The notes below the pieces were generated by a model. That model made no database searches, was not told the origin of the DNA, and worked only from the letters and a program-made list of their open reading frames with translations. Below are positions 54,676 through 61,694 of a stretch of 64,000 bases of DNA, piece by piece. Made by a program: the position numbers and the translations under genes. Position 1 is the first letter of the stretch. Each line of letters begins with the position of its first letter. The DNA is from JADFRG01 sp964590515 (GTDB lineage: Bacteria > Chloroflexota > Anaerolineae > Anaerolineales > E44-bin32), in the NCBI GenBank assembly GCA_964590515.1, contig CAZPZD010000005.1:1-64000 (forward strand), in the 5' to 3' direction.

Positions 54676-55548
54676 TCACTGGCCGACGTAGAGGATGACG
54701 AGCGCTAACATGCCCCACAAGAGCAGATTGATCAAGAGCGGGCGGTCGGTGAGGATGAGTTCCTCCGGCGCGCCACCGACGTTTTCGACATGGATCAAGC
54801 GAAGATAGCGAAAGATCCCATACAGCACAAACGGGATGGTCAGCATCATGAGATGGTTGGCCGGCAGGTTCTCAGCGGAAAAAGTGTAGAGCGAGTATGC
54901 CATAATGGTCGTTGCCGAGACGACCACGATCAGCTGATCCAGCAGTTCAACGTTGTAGCCGTCCAGCACCGGGCGGTGTGAGTTGGCGCCCTCGGCCAGC
55001 AGCAGCAGTTCGGCCCGCCGCTTGCCAAACCCAATGATCAGTGCCAACAGCGTCGTGCACACGTACAACCAGGGAGAAAACCGCGACACCTGGATAAGGC
55101 TGACCCCGGCCGCGACCCGGAGCACGAACCCGGCTGCGATGATCAGCACATCGATGATCGCGGCGTGCTTGAGCCACAACGAGTAAAGCAGGTTCAATCC
55201 AAAGTAACCGGCGACGATCCAGCCGAATGAGTTTCCGAGGGCAAAACTAATGAGGAGGGAAACCGCGGCGAGCAGCACGGCGGCCGTTGCCGCTGCCGGG
55301 ATTGCCAACTCCCCGGCAGCAATCGGCCGAGCGCGCTTGACCGGGTGGCGGCGGTCGGCCTCGACGTCGGCGATGTCGTTGAGCAGATAGACCGAGCTCG
55401 AGATGAGGCACAGCATCCCGAACCCGAGAATGATCCGAACCAGCGGCTCCGGCTGTGTGAGCTGCTCGTCGAACACCAGCGCGGCGAAGATGAAGACATT
55501 CTTGGCCCACTGGCGTGGCCGCATCGCTCGCAGGAGCGCCTTGAGCAT
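54676..55548 (-). CDS. UbiA-family prenyltransferase (decaprenyl-phosphate phosphoribosyltransferase-like)
   Basis: 290 residues, about eight to nine membrane helices. First Asp motif in NDIADVEADRRHPVKRARPI, second Asp region in LDGYNVELLDQL. The sequence RPRQWAKNVFIFAALVF and the HPVKRxRPIA context fit the subgroup that includes mycobacterial Rv3806c (5-phosphoribosyl-1-diphosphate to decaprenyl phosphate). It likely uses polyprenyl phosphate, in line with the isoprenoid genes behind it. The start is ATG at 55548, 7 bases after an extended -10 (TGC-TATCCT). Confidence 0.87.
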   Translation of the reverse strand: MLKALLRAMRPRQWAKNVFIFAALVFDEQLTQPEPLVRIILGFGMLCLISSSVYLLNDIADVEADRRHPVKRARPIAAGELAIPAAATAAVLLAAVSLLISFALGNSFGWIVAGYFGLNLLYSLWLKHAAIIDVLIIAAGFVLRVAAGVSLIQVSRFSPWLYVCTTLLALIIGFGKRRAELLLLAEGANSHRPVLDGYNVELLDQLIVVVSATTIMAYSLYTFSAENLPANHLMMLTIPFVLYGIFRYLRLIHVENVGGAPEELILTDRPLLINLLLWGMLALVILYVGQ

Positions 55549-55555
55549 GCCGCGT

Positions 55556-55564
55556 AGGATAGCA
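55556..55564 (-). promoter_or_regulatory. Extended -10 of the UbiA-mvk-ipk genes
   Basis: On minus TGC-TATCCT ends 7 bases before the UbiA ATG at 55548. No -35 is obvious. It supports that ATG over the upstream in-frame one at 55596. Confidence 0.4.
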
Positions 55565-55630
55565 GGTGCACCAGTGGCAGGCAAGCGGACGGCCATCCCA
55601 TACCGGGAGAGTTCGGGCCAGGTCGAATAA

Positions 55631-56419
55631 ATGGCGAACCCTAAGGAACGGCTCGATCAGCTGCTCGTCAGGCGCGGTTTGGTCGAGAGCCGCGCCCTCG
55701 CCCAGCGGATGATCATGGCCGGCCAGGTCCGACTGAAGGGACAGCCGGTGCTCCAGCCCTCGACCCGGGTGTCCCCGGACGCGGCAGTTGAAATTATCTC
55801 CGCCCCCCGCTTCGTCTCCCGGGGAGGTGAAAAGCTGGAGGCGGCGCTCCAGAAATTCCGCCTGGAGCCGGCCGGATGGGCGTGCGCAGACGTTGGGGCC
55901 TCGACCGGCGGATTCACCGACTGCCTGCTGCAGCACGGCGCGGGGCGGGTATACGCGATCGACGTTGGCCACGGCCAGTTGCACTGGCGGCTGCGGAACG
56001 ACCCTCGGGTGGTGCTCATGGAGCGCAAGAATGCCAGGTATCTGAGCGAGCTCCCCGAGCCGATCCGGCTGGCGACGGTCGACGTGTCTTTCATCTCGCT
56101 GCGCCTCATCCTGCCTTTGGTGGCGGGGTGGCTGGTCGCAGGCGGAGAGGTCGTCGCGCTGATCAAGCCGCAGTTCGAGGCGGGGAGGAGCCAGGTCGGG
56201 AAGGGGGGCGTGGTCAAGGATCCTGCGACACACCACCAGGTGCTGTTCGAGATCCTTGAAGCCGCACTTGGGGCGGGGTTGGCTCCTCAAGGGCTGATTC
56301 GCTCGCCTCTGGTCGGACCCAAGGGGAACATCGAATTCCTGGCCTGGCTGCGCAAGGGGGGAGACTCAGCCGACCTCGCCCAGATAATACAGGCCAGCCT
56401 GAGAGTTGGGTCGAGCTAG
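55631..56419 (+). CDS. tlyA: TlyA-type rRNA 2'-O-methyltransferase
   Basis: 262 residues. An N-terminal S4 RNA-binding domain (RLDQLLVRRGLVESRALAQR) followed by an FtsJ-like methyltransferase: SAM motif ADVGASTGGFTDCLLQHGA, YAIDVGHGQLHWRLRNDP, TVDVSFISLRLILP and IKPQFEAGRSQVGKGG. Homologues methylate ribose in 16S and 23S rRNA. ATG at 55631; divergent from the UbiA gene 82 bases away. Confidence 0.93.
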   Translation: MANPKERLDQLLVRRGLVESRALAQRMIMAGQVRLKGQPVLQPSTRVSPDAAVEIISAPRFVSRGGEKLEAALQKFRLEPAGWACADVGASTGGFTDCLLQHGAGRVYAIDVGHGQLHWRLRNDPRVVLMERKNARYLSELPEPIRLATVDVSFISLRLILPLVAGWLVAGGEVVALIKPQFEAGRSQVGKGGVVKDPATHHQVLFEILEAALGAGLAPQGLIRSPLVGPKGNIEFLAWLRKGGDSADLAQIIQASLRVGSS

Positions 56420-56549
56420 CCCCCGGAAGAGGGGTGGAGCCATCAGATAGGCGGCTCAGCCAGGCCAAGCACCTGAAATTGGGGCCCGCAGCCTACGTAG
56501 CCCCCTGCTCCCATCAAGCCCCCTTGCTCGAGTGGGAATCACGTCCGAA

Positions 56550-56578
56550 TTGTCAACCGTAGGGCGGATCGCTATAAT
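56550..56578 (+). promoter_or_regulatory. Promoter of the glycosyltransferase-methyltransferase gene
   Basis: TTGTCA (56550-56555), spacer 17, TATAAT (56573-56578). Transcription would start near 56585, leaving a leader of about 40 bases. It is the main feature in the 207-base space 56420-56626. Confidence 0.75.
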
Positions 56579-56626
56579 CGTCGGCTTGGAATGCTCTAGC
56601 CCCGGAATGGCCAGGCTTCCCCCACG

Positions 56627-58696
56627 ATGAGAATCCTGACTGTTCTGACCTACTACTCCCCGCACTGGACCGGGCTGACCGCTCACGCCGCCCGAGTGGC
56701 CGAGGGGCTGGCCGCCAGGGGCGAACAGGTCACGGTCCTTACCACTCGCTACAGGCGCGATCTCCCCCGGGACGAGACCCTGAACGGGGTCCGGGTCATC
56801 CGGATCCGGCCGGTGGGCCGGCTCAGCCGGGGAATGATTACTCCGGCCTTTCCTTGGGCGGCGGCTCTGCTGATCCGCGCCCATGATGTGGTGCACATTC
56901 ACACTCCGCTGCCGGAGGCTCCGCTGGTTGCGCTGCTGTGCCGCCTGCTGGGCCGCCCGATGCTGATGACGCACCACGGCGATCTGGTCATGCCGCCCGG
57001 AGCCTTCAATCAAGCACTGGAGCGGCTGGGGTTCTGGCTGTCGTATCTGGCCGCCCGGTTGGCGACTGCCGTGACCAGCTATAGCCTGGATTATGCGGAT
57101 CACTCAGAACTGCTCGGTCACTTTCGAAACAAGCTGAGCGCGGTGCTTCCACCGGTGGAGATCCCGGCACCGGACCGGGCGGCGGCTCGGGCCTGGAGGG
57201 CCGAATTAGGCCTGGGCGACCGGGCCGTGATTGGGTTTGCCGGCCGTTGGGTCTCTGAGAAAGGGTTCGACGACCTGCTTCGGGCCCTTCCGCTGGTCCA
57301 TCGAGAATTGCCGAAGGCCCATTTGCTCTTCGCCGGGGAACAGCAGGTTGTCTATGAGCGCTTCTTCGAGCAGTGCCGCCCGCTGATCGAACCGATTCGG
57401 GAACACGTCACGCTGCTCGGGCTGCTCCACGATCGACAGCAAATGGCGAATTTCTATGGCATGTGCGACCTGTTTGCGCTGCCCAGCCGCACCGACATGA
57501 TGGCCTTGGTCCAGGTGGAAGCCCTAATGTGCGGCACGCCGGTGGTCGCCAGCGATATCCCGGGCGCCCGGGTGGTCGTGCGCGAGACCGGATACGGGCT
57601 GCTCGCCCCCGCCAATGACCCGCCGGGGCTGGCCGACGCCCTTGTCGCCGCATTCCGTCGACGGGAGAGCTTGCGGCCGAATCCGGTGGAGCTGCGGCGA
57701 GTCTTTGATCCCCAGCAGTCCCTGACAGCCTACCAGGAGCTGCTCTCGAAGTTGTGCGGGAAGCCGGCCCAGACCCGGACCGCCCGGCGGCGCCGGTGGT
57801 TCCAGTCGGCCAATGGCTCCGACCCTCAGGATTCGCTCTCAGCCGGCGATCATCAGCTGCTGGACCGACTGCTCTCCAACGAAGCCGACATGGCCTTCCG
57901 CCGCCGGGCTCGAATGTTGCTGGAGTACCTGGAGCTGCGGGAGGGCGATCGGGTCATTGACGTCGGCTGCGGAATGGGCGTGTACTTGATGCTAATGTCC
58001 CGGTTGCGTCGAATGGACCTGGTTGGGCTGGATCTGCAGCCGGACCGCCTTCGCAGGGCCCGGGCCGAGGTCTCGACAGCCCAATTGCTTTGCGGCGACA
58101 TCGGGCGGCTGCCGTTCGCGCCGGGGGTGTTCGACAAAGCCTTGATGAGTGAGGTCCTTGAACACGTCCCGGACGATGAGGGGGCTCTGCGGGCCATCCA
58201 CCGGCTGCTCAGGCCGGGTGGTGTATTGGCGGTCTCAGTGCCTCATGCTCACTACCCGTTCTGGTGGGATCCGATCAACCGCACCTGGACCGGAGTCGGT
58301 GGGCGTCCGATCCGCAAGGGCCCACTGGTTGGGATCTGGACCGATCACCAACGGCTCTACTTGCCCGATGAATTGCAGGCCCGATTGGAGAGGGCCGGTT
58401 TCGTCGTGGAGGCAGTTGAGGAGGCCACTCACTACTGTTTCCCTTTCATGCATTTTCTGGTGTACGGGATCGGAAAACCGTTGATCGAACGCGAATTGTT
58501 GCCGAGCGCCCTCGCCAACTCAGCCGACCGATTTCGGGCAGAACAGAATCAGGGAAGTTATTTGAATCCGGTCAACGTCGGGGTGGCGGCCTTTCGGGCG
58601 TTCGACGAGGCGAACGAGCGGCCGGGGGCCTCCGACCAAAGCACCTTTGTCAACGTCCTGGCCAGAGCTCGCAAGCCGGGTGGCCGTCAGGCCTAA
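56627..58696 (+). CDS. GT4 glycosyltransferase fused to a class I methyltransferase
   Basis: 689 residues. Residues ~1-380 are a GT-B glycosyltransferase of family 4: MRILTVLTYYSPHWTGL, the acceptor part VVHIHTPLPEAPLVALL, donor-site FAGRWVSEKGFDDLLRALP and the EX7E-like VEALMCGTPVVASDIPGARV. After an Arg-rich linker, residues ~405-689 are a Methyltransf_11 domain with VIDVGCGMGVYLMLMSRLRR, DIGRLPFAPGVFDKALMSEV and a long C-terminal part (NQGSYLNPVNVGVAA). One polypeptide may add a sugar and methylate a glycolipid or glycan intermediate. No membrane helix. Confidence 0.9.
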   Translation: MRILTVLTYYSPHWTGLTAHAARVAEGLAARGEQVTVLTTRYRRDLPRDETLNGVRVIRIRPVGRLSRGMITPAFPWAAALLIRAHDVVHIHTPLPEAPLVALLCRLLGRPMLMTHHGDLVMPPGAFNQALERLGFWLSYLAARLATAVTSYSLDYADHSELLGHFRNKLSAVLPPVEIPAPDRAAARAWRAELGLGDRAVIGFAGRWVSEKGFDDLLRALPLVHRELPKAHLLFAGEQQVVYERFFEQCRPLIEPIREHVTLLGLLHDRQQMANFYGMCDLFALPSRTDMMALVQVEALMCGTPVVASDIPGARVVVRETGYGLLAPANDPPGLADALVAAFRRRESLRPNPVELRRVFDPQQSLTAYQELLSKLCGKPAQTRTARRRRWFQSANGSDPQDSLSAGDHQLLDRLLSNEADMAFRRRARMLLEYLELREGDRVIDVGCGMGVYLMLMSRLRRMDLVGLDLQPDRLRRARAEVSTAQLLCGDIGRLPFAPGVFDKALMSEVLEHVPDDEGALRAIHRLLRPGGVLAVSVPHAHYPFWWDPINRTWTGVGGRPIRKGPLVGIWTDHQRLYLPDELQARLERAGFVVEAVEEATHYCFPFMHFLVYGIGKPLIERELLPSALANSADRFRAEQNQGSYLNPVNVGVAAFRAFDEANERPGASDQSTFVNVLARARKPGGRQA

Positions 58697-58702
58697 TCCT
58701 CA

Positions 58703-60862
58703 ATGGAAGACCTCTCTGAAACGATCTCCGAACCATCCGTCCTGGACTGGGTCAAGTCCCTCTTCAAACTGAAGCCGCTGCCCATCCCAGAACGTGCCGC
58801 GGCTGGGCCAGTCGTCGAGCTGCGGCGAGTTGTCGCCCAGCCGGTTGCGCCAGCTTCCACTCAGATCGACATCCGAAAGTTGGCCGGCCAGCTGCGGTTG
58901 CCCGCGGCGCTCCTGTTGGCCTTCATCGCGCAAGTGGGCCTGGAGCAGCACAAGAACGTTCGGAGCAATGTGCTGCTCTACCTGCTCGCCGGCGGCTTGA
59001 TTGGCTGGTCGCTGTGGAGGGGAGAGCTCGACCGGGAAACCGAGAAAACAAAGCTGGAACGATCCTGGCGGACCTGGATCGACCTGCGATACCTAACAGC
59101 CGGGATCATCCTCACCGGGTTGACCTACCTGGCCTCCGGTGACAACACTTTCCGATTCTCAACCGTGGTCTTCTGGGTTCCGGCAATCCTGGCAACCGGC
59201 CGGGCCTTCTGGCAGGGGAAGCCGCGAACGGCTCGGTTCATCCCGGCCATCAGAGAGTTCCTTGGCAAGCCCCGCATCAAAGTCTCAATCGGAGCCTCCA
59301 CCCTGCTCGCCCTCGCCGCGTTCGGTCTGGCGGCAGGATTCAGATACGCCCGGTTGGCGGAAGTTCCATCCGAGATGACGAGTGACCATGCCGAGAAGAT
59401 CTTGGACATCATCGATATCCTGAATGGCCAAACCTCGATCTTCTTCCCCCGCAACGCCGGGCGAGAGGGGATGCAGTTCTATGCAACTGCCGCGGCAGTC
59501 CATTGGTTTGGGGCGGAGCTCAACTTCCTGACCCTCAAAGCGGTCACTGCCACTGCCGGTCTGCTGGCCCTGCCGTTCATCTACCTCTTCGGGCGCGAGA
59601 TCGGAGGGCGGAAGGTGGGTTTGGCAGCCATGGCGCTGACCGGGATCGCCTACTGGCCGAATGTCATTGGTCGAGTTGGCCTGCGGGCCACCTTCTATCC
59701 GATGCTGCTAGCACCGACGCTTTACTTTTTGGTCCGCGGGTTGCGGGCCCGTCGGCAGAACGATTTTGTCCTGTGCGGACTCTTCCTGGGGGCCGCGATT
59801 TACAGCTACACCTCGGCCAGACTGGCGCCCCTGGTGGTCATCCTTGGAGTATTGCTGTATGTCGTTCATGGCGATGCCAAGGGACACCGCCTGCAGGCAT
59901 TGCGCTGGCTGGGCGTGGTCGCGCTGATGGCAGTCGTGGTCGCGGCCCCGTTCTTGCGGGCGGCCTACCAACTGCCGGATGAGATTTTCTTCCGCACGGT
60001 GACCCGGGTGACCGAGATGGAAAGAGCCCTGGACGGGTCTGTGAGCGGGATTTTCTTCAACAATGTCTTGGAAGCCCTCAAGATGTTTAGCTGGGATTTC
60101 GGTGAAATCTGGGTATTGTCGATTCCTTTCCGCCCGGCGCTGGATTGGGTGACCGGGGGGCTGTTCCACCTGGGAGTCGTGCTGCTTTTCGTTCGCTACG
60201 CCAAGAGTCGCAACTGGCTGGATCTGTTCCTGCCGCTATCCATTCTGGTGCTGCTTCTGCCCTCGATCCTCGCGCTCGCTTTCCCTGGGGAGAACCCACA
60301 TCCGAGCCGGGCTGGCGGCGCCATCATCCCGGTCTTCGCGATCGCCGCGACGAGCCTGGCCGGAATCCAGCAGTGGGGGAAACGGAAGCTCACTGGCAAG
60401 GCCGGTCAGAGAATCGGGATTGGGTTCGCCGGCGGGCTCTTCGTGCTCTCGGCCTTCAGCAACTACTCGCTAGGAGTGTCCCTCTACGGGGAGCACATCG
60501 TCCGGGGTGGCTGGAACGCCTCCGAGCTGGGTTCGGTCGCCCGCGGCTTCGGCGAGTCGGTCGGCGGCTTTGATCAGATCTACATTATGGCCTACCCCCA
60601 TTGGCTCGATTCGCGCCTGGTCGCGGTAGAGGCCGGTCGGCCGGGCCAGGACTTCGGTATCTGGCCGGACCAGGTCAGCTCGCTCGAGCCTACGACCGAG
60701 GCTCGCCTTTTCTTCTTGCATCCGATGGATGAGAGCGGTCACCGCCTGCTGGGCGAGCTCTTTCCAAACGGGATTCTCTCAACCCATCGGTCGCGTTCGG
60801 AGGGGAAGGACTTCGATGTCTTCTGGGTGCCGCCAGCCCCAAGCGGGGGCGCTGGGGAATGA
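58703..60862 (+). CDS. GT-C type membrane glycosyltransferase (ArnT/PMT-like)
   Basis: 719 residues. A Pro-rich cytosolic N-terminus (~70 residues), then ~12 helices with the first large loop carrying EMTSDHAEKILDIIDI (position of the usual acidic catalytic pair) and FFPRNAGREGMQFYATAA. C-terminal extracytoplasmic part from ~590. The fold type uses polyprenyl-phosphate sugars and moves sugars on the outer face. Six bases after the glycosyltransferase-methyltransferase gene, so the two are one transcript. Confidence 0.83.
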   Translation: MEDLSETISEPSVLDWVKSLFKLKPLPIPERAAAGPVVELRRVVAQPVAPASTQIDIRKLAGQLRLPAALLLAFIAQVGLEQHKNVRSNVLLYLLAGGLIGWSLWRGELDRETEKTKLERSWRTWIDLRYLTAGIILTGLTYLASGDNTFRFSTVVFWVPAILATGRAFWQGKPRTARFIPAIREFLGKPRIKVSIGASTLLALAAFGLAAGFRYARLAEVPSEMTSDHAEKILDIIDILNGQTSIFFPRNAGREGMQFYATAAAVHWFGAELNFLTLKAVTATAGLLALPFIYLFGREIGGRKVGLAAMALTGIAYWPNVIGRVGLRATFYPMLLAPTLYFLVRGLRARRQNDFVLCGLFLGAAIYSYTSARLAPLVVILGVLLYVVHGDAKGHRLQALRWLGVVALMAVVVAAPFLRAAYQLPDEIFFRTVTRVTEMERALDGSVSGIFFNNVLEALKMFSWDFGEIWVLSIPFRPALDWVTGGLFHLGVVLLFVRYAKSRNWLDLFLPLSILVLLLPSILALAFPGENPHPSRAGGAIIPVFAIAATSLAGIQQWGKRKLTGKAGQRIGIGFAGGLFVLSAFSNYSLGVSLYGEHIVRGGWNASELGSVARGFGESVGGFDQIYIMAYPHWLDSRLVAVEAGRPGQDFGIWPDQVSSLEPTTEARLFFLHPMDESGHRLLGELFPNGILSTHRSRSEGKDFDVFWVPPAPSGGAGE

Positions 60863-60865
60863 GCT

Positions 60866-61651
60866 CTAACCCGCCCGAATTGCGGAGAGCAGTCCTTGCC
60901 CTCGGTGCACGGGGCTAGGATGGATAGACACCCGGAAGCCATGTTGCTCCAGATGCTTCACCAATTCGAGATGGGAGCGACTCATGAGGCGGTCGTGGTA
61001 CTCGAGGCAAATCACACCAATCCGGCCCAGGGTCTCGCTCGAGGCGGAAAGCAACACAGCGTACTCGCACCCTTCGCAGTCGATCTTGAGGTAGTCGCAG
61101 CCCGGGATTCCAGTTCGGTGCAGGATCTCGCCCAGAGTGACCGCGGTGGCGGCTGCCGCGCCTCCCGCTTCAATAGTCGACGTGAGGGGTCCCTGGCCGG
61201 AACTTCGCCGCAGTCCGACCTGGCCTGAGGCACCTGCAACCGCATTTGGACTCGCCTGCACGTTCGTGAGGTCATTCATGACAATGTTCTGTTGGAGCAG
61301 GTCGAAGGAATCTGGAGCCGGTTCATAGGCCAATACCCTCGAATGCGGATAGCGCTTGGCCACATCGAGGGCGAACTCGCCGATCCCGCCGCCGATATCG
61401 ATTACCGTCCACCCATTCTGGATCGGGACTGAGGCAGCCTCGTACTGGCGATCGATGCATACTTCCTTGACCAACCAGGCATCCAGGGCCGTCCGAACTT
61501 TCAATGCCAGGGCGGAGTCTCGCAGCACCAGCGTTGCCGGTCGTGGTATAGGCAGGCCGAGGAACAGTGCAAGCACAGTGGGCCAGTTGCGGAATCCGCG
61601 CAGCATGCGCGGGATGGATGTCAGATAGTAGCTAAGTCGGGAGCGCAGCAT
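60866..61651 (-). CDS. FkbM-family methyltransferase
   Basis: 261 residues, SAM-dependent O-methyltransferase. Motif I WTVIDIGGGIGEFALDVAK, YEPAPDSFDLLQQNIVMNDL, and the FkbM hallmark CDYLKIDCEGCEYAVLLSAS. An amphipathic N-terminus of ~40 residues. The start is ATG at 61651 (MLRSRLSYYL); the longer open frame upstream is antisense to the next gene. It is oriented against the flanking glycosyltransferase genes, with its stop 4 bases from that of the convergent gene. Probably methylates a sugar of a surface glycan (context only). Confidence 0.9.
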   Translation of the reverse strand: MLRSRLSYYLTSIPRMLRGFRNWPTVLALFLGLPIPRPATLVLRDSALALKVRTALDAWLVKEVCIDRQYEAASVPIQNGWTVIDIGGGIGEFALDVAKRYPHSRVLAYEPAPDSFDLLQQNIVMNDLTNVQASPNAVAGASGQVGLRRSSGQGPLTSTIEAGGAAAATAVTLGEILHRTGIPGCDYLKIDCEGCEYAVLLSASSETLGRIGVICLEYHDRLMSRSHLELVKHLEQHGFRVSIHPSPVHRGQGLLSAIRAG

Positions 61652-61694
61652 TGAGAAGGTGGATGGAGGAACGCTTGGCGAGACCCGGGCCCAG

